Source of the DNA: Synanceia verrucosa
Lineage: Eukaryota > Chordata > Actinopteri > Perciformes > Synanceiidae
Reading direction: 5' to 3'
Assembly: GCA_029721515.1 (NCBI GenBank)
Contig: CM056561.1
Location: forward strand, 15,852,135-15,916,134
DNA: 64,000 bases
The stretch's first letter is position 1; the number at the start of each line of letters is the position of its first letter. The translations under genes and the position numbers were made by a program. The notes under the pieces are model-generated. The model did no database searches, was not told the DNA's origin, and saw nothing but the letters and a program-made list of their open reading frames with translations. This document shows positions 12,601-25,800 of this stretch, piece after piece.

Positions 12601-15600
12601 GCTGCAGGTTGCAGAGTTGGGATGCAAAACAACATACCCGTTTTTTTGTGACATTGCATTCTTAAAGCAGGATGCCATCCTGCTTTAATGATTTCATCTT
12701 AACAGAAGAACAGACAAAAGCCTGACTGTGCAATGTCAACTGCAGCTTATTAAAGATGCAACACAATGCAGAAAATCAAAAGAAGAACCTTAAATAAAGC
12801 CTCTGAATGTAGCACAGTCTCCTCTGTGTCCTCTGGGTAAAACACTGGCCCATAATTTCATTAAATTAAAAAGGGGAGAGTTATTGCATTGTCAAATAAT
12901 CCCAAAACTTGGCCAGTTGCTGTCAAGTAGTACCCATTAGAAAAACAAAAAACACTTTGAAAAGCTGTTTCCTGTAGGAAAAGAAAGATAATCTCAGTTT
13001 CCAGGACAACTCTGCTTATTAACTCATTCAAAACCACATTCAGGGAAGACCACTCTACCCACTGAGCTACAGCCACCCGCACACAATACAAACGTGAGCC
13101 TCAAGGTGAGTGAGAAAACAGCTGGCATATGCACATATTATATGTGAAACAGTCTATGTTTGCATTTTCTGTTATTGCTTAACACAGGAAGCAAGTCACT
13201 TTCCTTTGGTCCTTGTTACCACTCATGGCCACAACGACAACGCACAGCTGGAGGCACCTTCTGAGAAGGCCTTGGATTTCTCATTTACTGTATAACCAGC
13301 CTATCAGCTGCAGAGAGATGGGGCTTGATCCCAAACATAACAAAAGTGACTGTAGCTTTACTAGCTTGGTCTATGATGTGTGTTCTAAAAAGAATAATGG
13401 AAATACTGTAAAAATGGCTTCGGTGTGCAGTAACATCAAACGGAAATAAATTTTGAGATGAGAGTTAGTGTTGCTAGACTAGCAAAGAAAGAATTAATGT
13501 TTTTTGAGCAACTGGGGCAGTCACCATTAACATGTTAATAGCGATTAAAGTCAAACCATAACGCATCATTATTTTAATCAGGTTAAGCTCGTACTGGCCC
13601 TTTATCGTTTCAGCAGCACTCTTACTCACAGCATATGCATCTGATAGATCCTACTGCTAGTCACGAAGGACGACAACAATACGCTTATGAATCAGTTTGT
13701 TTTATTAAAAAAAAAAATAATAATAAGATAAGATCCCAGATGGCTCAGTCAAGCCATCAAATCAAATAGAAAAGCACTCAGAGAGTGCAGACCTCCACCG
13801 CGGCGGCAACTTTTTTTTATTTAAAGTTAGCCCCGTCACCAAGGACCGGGGCTTGCTTGTTTGTTTGTTGGTTTGTCGGTTTGCAAAGTAACTGAAAACC
13901 CTGAAAATTTCACCAAAATCTGTCCATAACTTTTTGAGCTGCTTCACAAACCGACAAACCAACCAAACAAACAAGCCCCAGTGAAAACATAACCTCCTTG
14001 GCGGAAGTAATAAGCAGCTTGTGTAAAACTGATACTACAAGTGTTAAGTACGGATGTGAACAGTACTGGCAAAAGACTTTATTGGAGTGTGCAACTGACC
14101 AGAGACCTGTGGATGAGAATAAATAACTGACTGCAGTCCAGTCATCATGGAAGACTCTGGACTAAGAGACACACTGTGATTGGCTTGTTATGAATTGCAA
14201 TCATTTTTATATTATCTTAAAAACTTTTGAGAAATGCAAAAATAATAGAATTTAACATATACAATAAAAATATTAATCACAATTAACTGGGGAAATTCTG
14301 TGAGTAGAAATGATTAAAAAAATTAAATAGTTTGACAGTCCTAAAATTGATCCCTTGCACCATTACCTCAACCAGTGATTCCCAACTAGATGTACATTGG
14401 TCCCAGGTAGTAGAATATGTGGAATGATTGTGGAGAAGTTCAACTATATGATTGAGAAATATATTCAGTAAAATATGTTAAGGTTAAAAACAACTACCCC
14501 AAATGGTGTGAGGTCGATCACACCATGTCAGTCAGCTACTAGCAAGTTGACCACACAGTACATAACTCCCACGAACCAGAGTCAATTACACATATATCAC
14601 CATGTCATTAGAAAGCAGATAAATGCTTCAAATAGTTAGCAAACAGAGGAATAATGAAGTAAAAAAAACTTGTATTGGTTAAAAAAAAAAGTTACCGCGA
14701 ATAGTATTGCATAAATTGCTGAACAATTAATAAAAAATTTAAATAGTTAACTAAAATTAAGTGCATAAAAAGGTGAAATAGCTAATAGTAATGCATAAAT
14801 GACCAAACACGTTTGGTTAACCCAGTGGGTAAAGGCTTGAGATTGTTAGCAAAAAGTAAATAAAAAGATGCAATAGTTAGCTTAATGAATAAAAGGTTGG
14901 CATAGTAGCTCACTGTAATGAAATCCCAATAAATCACTGAATAATATAATCAATGTAAAATTATCTTGCTCCAAGATTTGGATACAAATATAATATTGGC
15001 ATGATTTTCCTTTTATGTTACCCTGCCATCAGAATTTTGTTTATTTTATTTCAACACTTGGAGGATCATGTTGTCAAAATAACATGAGTAAAAGGAGAAA
15101 GCTAGGGATGGGGGGGCACTCCTCTGCAGTATTAAATTGGCAGGTTTAATACAGTCTTAAGTGCTTCGTCAGCTCCACCTCTAAAGGAGACAGTCTACCC
15201 AAATGCAGATCCAAAACATAGTACAATTTATAATGTCTGTCTTGGGATGTGAGTGTGACAAGGCAAGTAAAAGCAAAAGAAGCCATCAGTAACAGAAGAT
15301 CAAAGAAAGAAAAAAAAACTGCAGCTAAGCTTAAAAGTGTGACAGAAAATGTCATACACAGGAATGGGTGAAGAGATACATAGAGTTTTTCTGGCTGTTA
15401 TTATCTCAATGAGCTACAATAGAAGGGGTGGAAGGCAGCAGGGCTGAAAGCTAACATGATGGTCACTCTGGTACTGAGTGGGTCAAACTATGTTAACTGA
15501 CTGGGAATGAGCAGAATTAGTTGCACATAGGATTGTTCATACGTATCAGTTCTTATATGACAGGTACTGGGGTGTTGAAAGCTGCCTCGACCAAATAAAT

Positions 15601-16365
15601 TAAGGTTCCAATCAGAGCGAAATCAGAGAAGAGCCCCAATCAGAAAAGAAAATCAAGAAGACCTTGTTGCAATTGTCAAATCATAATCAGTGTCTCCTTA
15701 AGGGGACATATGGTGAAGAACTCTCTCTTAGTGTCTGTGCACATATATTTTGGTATCTGGAGTGCTTACCAATCCACAAAGTGTGAACTAAGTCAACCCA
15801 GTGTTTTTGGGGGTTGCCTACATCAGAATGTGACATGTGATTTAACAAACCTTCACAATTTGGCTCCCCTTCCTATGTCAAATGTATGCTCATTGGAATA
15901 CACCACCAACTTATCAGGGTACCTCCATCACTGCCTTGAGAACTGCCTTTGCAAAGCTGCACCATGTTTATCCTTACAAGCCAATCAGAACAGATTGGGC
16001 GTTGGCAGAACAGAGGGGAGCAAAAGAGACTAAATTGGTAGGTGCTAAATTGGAGCATTTCAGACAGGATAAATAAAGCTCTAGCAGAAACTTCAAATAC
16101 AAGATTGGACCTTAAAATGATCAAGACGCATCCCTTTTCATATAGCTACACGGGCTGATATATTCAACTTTATTTTTTTTCAAATAATGGGGCTGCACAA
16201 TATATCTAAATTTAAAAAAAAAAAAAACAATGTGCGTGATATACTAATCTCCAGCTACCAGTAGATTTTCAGTATTTGGTCCATGTGAGACTTGAACCCT
16301 CAGTTTCCCAACCGGTTCTCCAGCTGTCTGCATAAACTATTCACAGTGAGATCGATATTTGTATT

Positions 16366-16417
<52 letters not shown>

Positions 16418-17451
16418 ATTTCCAAACACAATATTCCAAAAGCTTTTTCATTAAACTGACGATTCAACCTGTGGAATTTCATGTCCATCAAAGCTGTAAA
16501 AAGCTCCACCTGTCACCTTTTAATGCCTATGCTGGACAATTACCTTTGTAACCTCTGACACTCTCAATAACTCCCCCCTCTTGGCTTCTCTATGGCAATA
16601 AGTGGACTTGTCAAGGAGAAAAAGAAAGAAAAACATTTTCAAATAAGGTCTTGGAGAAGTCAATTGCAGCACCCTCTGGGGAGCCTTGCCATAAAGGAAC
16701 TGAGAACAGTTGTTCAAAGCACATGATGAATCAAGCCGGTCCTTTGGATGTGTGCGAGGGGAGAGAAAGGTTTTGAACATGACAGGTGCATTAAATATTC
16801 ATTATTGTGAGCAGCGGAGCTGGACATTTGGGATATTAAAACACAGGCCGATGCGGGCAGTGTGGCAGTATTCATTACAGCTGCAGAGTTTTGTCCACTC
16901 GTGAGTTTTGACACTGTGGCCAATATCTTGTGTGTGGCAGCTCGGTCCCTCTGGCAAACACCGGACAGAAGAAGCGGGGGGGAAAAGAATAACGTGTTGA
17001 AAGGAGGGATTGGACAAGTCAATTACTGCAACCCCAGGGGAACCTGGCTACAGTACAGACAAAGTAATAAGCAATGATTTTCAGTCTCAGTCCCTTTACT
17101 GTAACTCAGCCACATTGTATGTGTGTGTGTGTGTGTGTGTGATGGCAGGTGTATGATTTATGGAAGACTGTGTGCAGTTCGAGCGGTGTGTACATAATAA
17201 ACTGCATAGGTATGTGCCTGTGTATGACATGTATGTAAGAAATGTGTGTGCCTTTGAACAAGAACGTTTATCTGGTGTATCAAGGTTTGTATGATTGTGT
17301 GTATGAAAAGGTGTTTGCTTTTTTGTGCATGAAGCAGTGTTTGTGTATGGCTGGTTGTTATTCCTGTGCTTTCTATTCCGCTGGGATGTAGAATTAAAGT
17401 GATTTCTTTGTCAGCATTTTGCAAAACCCCACTGTGACAGAGAGAGAGAGT

Positions 17452-17512
<61 letters not shown>

Positions 17513-20500
17513 TGCATGCATGTGGAAGAGAGAATTAGATATCCTCATTAAAAACAGAGATTCAGAGGTTGATAATGAGGTAAACTTTTGTGAAAAAAAA
17601 TAGAAGTTTGTGAGAGCGTGAGGCAACATACTGATTTTCAAGTTATGATAATCATCCAGAAAAAAAGAACTGCCCAGTGCTTTGGGATGCACATCAATTA
17701 AGATTTGGTTCACAAAGTAGGTCAAAGCAAAACAACAGTGTTATCAGGTGGGAGGATGTACTTGCCACCAAGAACACATCAACATTCAGCCTGTGCTAAA
17801 CTCAGCTGACCAGTGTCAGTCCCCTTCCTTTGTCAACTGCCTTTAAACTGCAAACATATGGCAAAAAAGACTAATCAAAGACTTTTAGCTATAGATTGTC
17901 AACATAAATTAGATTGCATTCCAAGTAATTAACTAAAAGAAATTCCTCCACAGTTCTGACACAGGCCTCTTGGTGCCAATTAGTGGAGCAAGGAATGAAT
18001 AACCTGGCCAAATGAACTGGATTTAGGAGTAAAAGACTAAAAAACACTTAGAAGAAATCAGTCCAAATTCCAGTTCTGAAAAGTGACACTCAGTACGGTC
18101 ACATGGTAGGATTGTAGTGGATTTAGCCAAATTCGATGTACACAAAATCTAAGTACACATGGACTTCCTTTAATTCAGATAATGGTCTGACTCCGCTACG
18201 CCTGCAGCCCTTTCAACAAGTGGTGTTAGAACTATTTCCGGTTGACAGCTACTTAATAACAACATACAAACAAAGACAGCGTTCGAGGAGTTTGACAGAG
18301 CAGCATTAGTGTACATGTTGTGCATTTTGCAGTGTTTGGAAGACCATATTCAGTGACACGACACCGTGCCGTCCGTAATATGTTCAATTCTTGCACTTGG
18401 TGCAGCATGAACTCTGTCTCCTCGTCCGAGCAAAAGTGAGTTGCTGATTTCTTCGAAGCCATGGTAGTGGAAATTGTCGAGCATGTGCAGGACACGAATA
18501 CAATACGATGCCGTTCACAAGAGGCACAAAGCAGATTAACAACGTCTAGCTAGGGGTTCCTATCATATTCGTGAATCCAGTCCCTATACGATCCTTAGCC
18601 TGTGCACATGAATTCAATACGTTTTTGATACCTTTATTATACTCTTTATTAAGCTCGTCCACATGCACGCAGTGACTGATGTAGGATGCAGTTTGACTCC
18701 TCTGGTTGCTGAAAAGAAAAGTCTGATTGTATATAATTCTGTGATATTAGCCTACTTCTTAGTTGATTTATTACCTCAGTAAACATAGTAAACAAGTCTC
18801 AATCGCTAGTTTTGAGTCTTCTTCAATACAGCATGACGTTAATTTTAGTAAAAACTGGTCCCATTTAGACACCATAATGAGACCATAAAGCAGGGCAACC
18901 TTGCAAAAGACAAGATGTTACTACTGCGAACTGCCAATTGGCATAGAGGCATAGCGATGTGTATTCCTCCACAGCTCCACCCTCTCACCGTGAGAGAGCA
19001 ACATTTCGTGCTACACTGTGGCACATAGAGAAATATTTCAGCAAGTTCTTTGCAAAAAATTAAATGTAATCTATGTAATATATTAGTGCATGTCACAGCC
19101 TAAGAGACAGTTGGCACAACACTGTCTAACAGCTGTAGTTCATCTCCTCACAGTTCACACTCTACCTTCTAATTTAGAATACTTCTCTACTATTGTTTTC
19201 TTTTTTTTCTCCCCCATCTTGACATTTAACATTTAATACTTACAATGAGGGATGCTCAATATTGGCTCTTTTGCCTACATCTGATATTCCAATATTATCC
19301 AACTCTTAATTTCCGATTCTGATATTAACCGATACTGATATGTGAAGGGGATGCGTTTTATACCAAAACTATGTCTCCTGTTGTGGAAATAACACGATAA
19401 ATTTTATTGTGATGCCTGATTGGATGCATTTTGAATGTATTCATTCAAAATAAGACACCAACTTGAGTTTAAGTGCATTGTTTTCTTGACTGGGAAACTG
19501 AATGGCCATATTGAACATATTCTTGTGTTCTTATAGTTTTTGCATATTGATATATTGTTTAAATTGTTGGTTTTGCAATATATTTTTTCAGTATTCTGCA
19601 CTATATATATTTTTTAAAATCTTTTAAATATCCTTACTTTTTCCTATTGTGTATGGCAACTGTGAAAGAATTTTCTTCGGGATGAATACATTTTTTTATC
19701 TTATCTTATCCTATCCTATAACTGACCATGACTTGGCAAATAATACAATCATTAGATTATAAACTGGGCTCAATCCACCCTGCTCTTTCATATGATTAAG
19801 AAAATAGTGCAAATCAAAAAAAAAACAAACATAGCCCTTCTTAAAAGTGTAACAAATGAAGCTCCAAAACTGATATTAACAGGGCTATATGACTGTCCTA
19901 TTTCTTTTTCCTCACATCCTCAAGTGTGATGGCAAAATTGCCATTCATAAGACACACTTGGAAATACTTCCAGGAGGTACCTGTTAGTCACGGCTAGCAA
20001 ACTTGTTGTTGCAATACATCATCAAGTGTGTGCTGGTAAACATTGCATGCTGCGTTCAGGGAGGCTTGGAAATGCAGAAGCCTACAGCAATTGAACATTG
20101 GTTAAAAAACCCAGTACCGATATTTCCCAATGTTAAATTTTTATGTAAATATCAGCTATCTGATATTATCGGACATCCCCACGTACAATTATGTAATAAT
20201 ATATTGTTGTGAATAGGTTATCTAAAAAAAATGAAGCCAATTCCAACTAAACACAGACTTTTGTAAAATGTCTACTGTCAGCATTGCCAAACCAGCTCAT
20301 TTCTGCAGTACCCTCACATCAGCCCAGTAGTGGTGCACACACACGCACGTGCATGCACACATGCACACACACTCAGAGAGAGCGAGCAACTGGGTTCTTA
20401 GCTGCTTGGAAAGTGCACTCAGGCATTTTACAGTATTGAGGTCGGTGTCGACCATGTTTTGCTGAGCTACATCAATCTCCAAGAGCTGTTACCAACAAGA

Positions 20501-22781
20501 AAGTCTGGAGGAAAAAGAAGTGAAGAAAGAGAAGTAAAAGCACTGGAGGGAAGAAATGGGAAAAACAAGAGGAGAGGACAGACAGGAGGAGGTGTGAAGG
20601 AGTGATGGAGGGAAGGATTGATCAAAAAATGCAGAAAGAAGGCATGGATCACAAGAAAGTAGAGGAAGCAGAGAAGATGCAACAAAAAATAGGATAAATT
20701 AAAGGACATTAAAGATACCACATAGGGAGAAGAAAAATACAACACTTATCGGAGGGAGAGCAGAAGTAATGGATGTTGGGGTGACTTAAAGCGAAGAAAA
20801 AGGTGGATAAAAGAAAACAAAAGAAGGGAAATGAGAAATGAAGAGAATCAGAAGGATAGAAACAGGAGAGAGGAGACATAGCAAGGTGGGAGGAAAATAA
20901 GCAGCTTATTAAAAAGGGACTGTGCTGGAGATGGGGAGAAAAAGCAGCAGCAGCTTTTTCTTTGCTCTCCTCCAGAGAAATCTATGGATAATATGTTGCA
21001 GAGGAAAAACATTTTGCTTACCGCCCCTTAAAAACAGGCTTAACTAGGGGAAACCAAAAGGCACGGCAGAGGGAGATAAAACGCTGCTGCTGACGGCAGC
21101 CGATTCAGCGGAGGCGCTGGACAGAACTGGGCTGGTGTCTTTATCTCCTTGTTTAACAGAACATGTGACATTTGGTGGGAGCTGTAATTCTGCGATTCGC
21201 TGACTTTCAGTATCATCTGCGTCTTTTTATTTTTAGAGTTTTAGCAGTAGGAATGAAACTACGGCCTTTGCTCAGTGCACTATGGGAGAGAAACCCAACA
21301 TTTAATGTAATACAGTTGTATGATTTTAGACCAAACACAAAACATCAAAAAAAAAGGACTCACGACTTGAAAACATCTCCTGAAACGAGCCTAAAAATCG
21401 GGTCAACATTATCATATCTGAAAAAGGATTTGACAAAAGTCGTGAGGCTTCAGAAATGCTGCTTTGCCTCTATTGACTCCTTAGCATTGAGTGCTGTAAA
21501 CGAGTCCTTGTGGGTAACGTAAAAATGCTATCATAAAGCAGTAGTGTACGTCATACAATGAACATGTTTTGAACTCGCATGATATTCTTGGATTATCCAT
21601 CTAAACCACAACCGGAGTAAACGTTGGTGCAGCTTCAGAGCTAACCAGGTGGCCTACACTTTAAAATTATAATATTTATAATATATATATAAACAACAGA
21701 GGGTTATATCCTACATCAGACATTTTATATCGAACTAATATATCGTAATATTGCACAGCTCTTACTAGTTATGTGTAATCCATTGCTTTTTTGGAGTAAC
21801 TAGCCCCACACCGATACCTATGTATTAAGTCTAGGCAATTCATTCATTTATTTACCTAAATATCCTGACATACCATATATTTTATTCAAATATGAGATCA
21901 TTCTGCATACTCAGTTGTAGACTTTTTACATTTAACACCTGTGCCTTTAACCAATTCAAAAAATTGCAGTACTGTAAGTCTCTTTTGCCTGAAAAATATG
22001 AGTGTAAAGTAGGCTTGCAACAGCATGAGGTAAAAGGATAATAAAATATTTCAAACAGCAATTTTTTAAGGTACATAATAAATAGATGCTGTGGCAAAAA
22101 TAGGCATTTTATCACTTTCTGCGTGGCCCACAGTATGGCTCTGAACAGAGGAAGGCCAACAGCGTGGCTCCAACGATAGCGGCTCACAGAGACAGGATCT
22201 CTTATCAGCAGAGTATCACAAAGTCATGCTTTCGATGTCCCGCAGGAAGAGGCGGGGGAAGTGACGGAAGAAGACTCAGAGGGAGAAAAGAAGAAAAAAA
22301 AGACAGAGGAGAGAGAGAAAATGTCAAACTGTCTGGCCTTTTCTTGGCAATCCCACCACGATGTCTGTCTGAGAAATTAATCTTCTGTCATCTTTAGATA
22401 GGAATCTCTCACACATATCTGCCTCTACCCACACCTCACTGCTATTTGTCATTCCCTCTTTCACATAAATTCATTTTGTCTCCCTTTTTCTAGTCTTCTT
22501 CCCTTATTAACAATCTGTTCTTCTTTTAACTGCAAATTCCTCATTTGATATTTGTATTTACAGTATTTCCTTCTGCATCCTTTGTTGTCTTTGTCCCTTT
22601 CTAAGGACAGGATGCTCTTTCTCTCTGTTGAAGCCATTATCCCCTGCCTGGCTACTTATCTTCCATCTGTATCCCCCCATTGGTCCGTCTGGTCCACAGT
22701 TCAACACAGTGAGACACACGCACATGCTCATGCTCACGCTCTATCACACTCACATTCACTCACACACACACACACACACGC

Positions 22782-22817
<36 letters not shown>

Positions 22818-25800
22818 AAACAGCTCAAAGGGGCCCGCTCGCATCACACAGAGCCATCAAGCTTTCCATTCCTCTGTAAACTGTCATATTGTTATCAGCA
22901 GTGCTATGATGTTTTTTTCAGTCTCTTCCCACATGGCTTTGGATGTGACACTGTGTGGAACTGCACATCTTATCTACCATAAAGAGCCGGCATTTTGAAC
23001 ACACATCCCAACCCTTTAGACCAGGGATTGCATTTAATACATCTATAATGCAATTTGATTTTTTTTTTTTTTTTTTAAATGTAGTTGGAGATAAAGAAAA
23101 CCATGAATATGGGATGGGATTGTGTGAGGTTATTGTTTCTGCTGGATTTGTCCCTCAGCAGGCTGATAGGAGGTTTTAGAAAAATGTTTTGCACAAAGAT
23201 TAGACCTATGACAAGCTCTTCAAACTAAGGAAAATCACTTGTTTCCACTAGTATCCCGTACCATTTTCTGTTTACAATTTCATAATACTAGAGATTATTA
23301 TAAGATTGTGGTCAAGTGAGAGTGTTATCACCCCTTTCTTAGTCAGTTTATTCTGCTGTTTTAATGAAACTACTCTCAGGACTGTATGACTCAATACCAT
23401 GTACTGACTACCAAGCTCAATCTCAAAATCTAGTAGACTATCACCATCATATTTTAACCTCAGGTTAAAGCTGCATTCAACCGAATCAGGCAACAACTTC
23501 AGTCCTCCCATTAATTTTAATGTCTGCGATGGAGACAGCTGGGAATGAAGCACAACCTAACATCACTCTGTGGTGGTGGCCAAATATGTAACTGGTGATC
23601 AATGGACTATTCAAATCAACTGAGTGTACCTCAATGTGCCATTTCAGTGACACTCAACTCGAATTTAATGGCCACATCACCTGATTTGGTGAGAATGCAT
23701 CTACAGGATCGTTGACCATCCTGAATGACTGAAATGACTTTCAGAGGCTGCAGCAGGCTCATTTTTAGAGCTGGAGTGAAAGTACTTGTATCATATAAAA
23801 CCAGAATCCATTGGTACCAGCCATGTTGTGCTAACTTGTCGGAAAGAAGGTGGATCCAGTGAGCAAAGTTGTATAATTCAAGTGTGAGGATGACAGTCTC
23901 CAGAGCAGCCATTTCATACAGTAACCATAATTTGAAACTTGTCATAACTCGATGTATAAAATGAGCTGTTGTGACCTCTAGGATAATTATATCCTCATGA
24001 ATCTTTACAGCCAGAAATGGGGAACCTTGGACTTTCAAGGAACTGATGACTTTCAATGTTTTTAAAAAAATGAAATCCAACTTCAATTGGGAAAACACGC
24101 TGTTATAACAAAATGCTGACAAAATGGCTGGCCATGTTAAAAAAAACAAAACAAAACAGCTGACAGAGAATATAGAGTTTAACAAAACATGTACTTCAGT
24201 GAATTAGATTTCTAATTTCTGAAGTCAAAGGTGGTAGAGTAAAGGTCCACGTGTTTCAGGATTATAATTTTAATAGCCATTATCAGACTAAACACGCAGA
24301 CAAACATGAGAACAGGACTGACAGAGTGGAAACAGATTGTTTATTTGTATATATTTTTTTTGAAATATTGTAAAAATTTGGCTGTTGATTATGTAGTGTC
24401 ATAATGTTAGCCTATATTTAAATTCGCGTTCCACATTTTCATAGCCTAAATGTGGCATCTACTCTCATTGAAACCACTCAGTTTACTGCCTCTTATGAAG
24501 AAATTAAATTCATTTTGACCAGAATTGAGTTAAGTTTCTGGGCTGGCCCTCCACAACAGTTTGTTTCTCACGTGGTCCCTTGGGGAAATTAATAGCCCAC
24601 CCTTGTAGCAGCACATGTGGGGAACCCACACACAAAACAGGACACAATTCCAACTCCAGTTAAATTAAATTTTGATTCAGCTGCAGTGAGACAGAGGAAG
24701 AGCCCAGGCCAGTGTGATGACTTGTGGTGAAGTGAGGAAGAGAGTGTTTGAATGAAGAACAGTTGTTCTTAATAATGATAGTTATGTTGTCAATGCCCCA
24801 TGTGTTGTATGAGACTTGTGTGGAAGAGTTATAGCTGAAAAATAGTTAACAATAAATAATGATATTAGGAATACATTTGCCTCCTGCGTGAACTGTGCAA
24901 AGCCGTATAGACTGTATTTTAACGTTGGTCATATCGTGGTACTTGCACAGCCATTTACTGTGATCAATTAATGTTATTTCTGGGAGAGAAAAAAAAAATG
25001 GGTCAACAGTGGGTATCTTAAGGTGTGGTTCACGGAGATCATTTCAAGTACATGCAGGCACTTCCTTAGATCAGTGGTTTTCAAAGTGGGATCCGGGACC
25101 CCCCCACCCCAGAAGTCTTTAAGAGGGTTCATAACTAACACAATGACAGAATGTATGCCTATTTTTGTCATGGTTTCATAGATCATCTGTCAAAACCATC
25201 TAATAGCAAAAATATGAGAGACACTGGGGCAAAATCTTACCCAATGATCTAATTTGTCAGTTAAGGAGTCCTTTACACTGAAAAGTTTATCTACTGTCTT
25301 GATTACTTTCTAACCCGTATAACATTCCATTGTTTACCTGCGTTTTAACACAAGTTCAACGCATGAATTATTCAACAGTGCACTGTTTCCAGTCTGAGCA
25401 CCCAGTAATGCGGTAGTCAGGCTTATGGGGGATATTTACAAAGCCTTTTGTAAATTAATGATGTAAATGAGCTCAGCTGCACTTCCTCTAATTTGCATAA
25501 AGTGACACTAAATAATGTCCAATGCCAAAATGTTCTGACGTATGCTGTGCTAAATGTTTCCTGCGAAACTTCTAAAATCTTTGATGCAGCATCACAAAAA
25601 AAAGGCGAGGATTTTCAGGGTCTTCAAATTAATTTTTTTTTTTTTTTTTTTTTTTAATTGTAGAATATGCTCATGTTGAAGTTAAAGTAGTGGTTATTTT
25701 GCACTATAAAATATATATTTTTAGTTTTTATTGGATGTATTGAGGTTATATTTCAGGGTCTTTTATTTTTATTTGTTTTTTTAAATGTAGAATATCCTTG

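Noticed and set aside
13041..13082. Possible tRNA gene on the minus strand
   Set aside because: Only the 5' part resembles a tRNA. No B box, anticodon stem or acceptor pairing found.
17158..17725. Minus-strand open frames rich in His, Thr and Ser
   Set aside because: They are the translation of the GT/GTGC microsatellite and its flanks. No domain, no splice context.
23631..24185. 184-residue minus-strand open frame in intron 13
   Set aside because: Hydrophobic and compositionally odd. I recognise no family and see no promoter or splice signals. The underlying DNA looks like a dispersed repeat.
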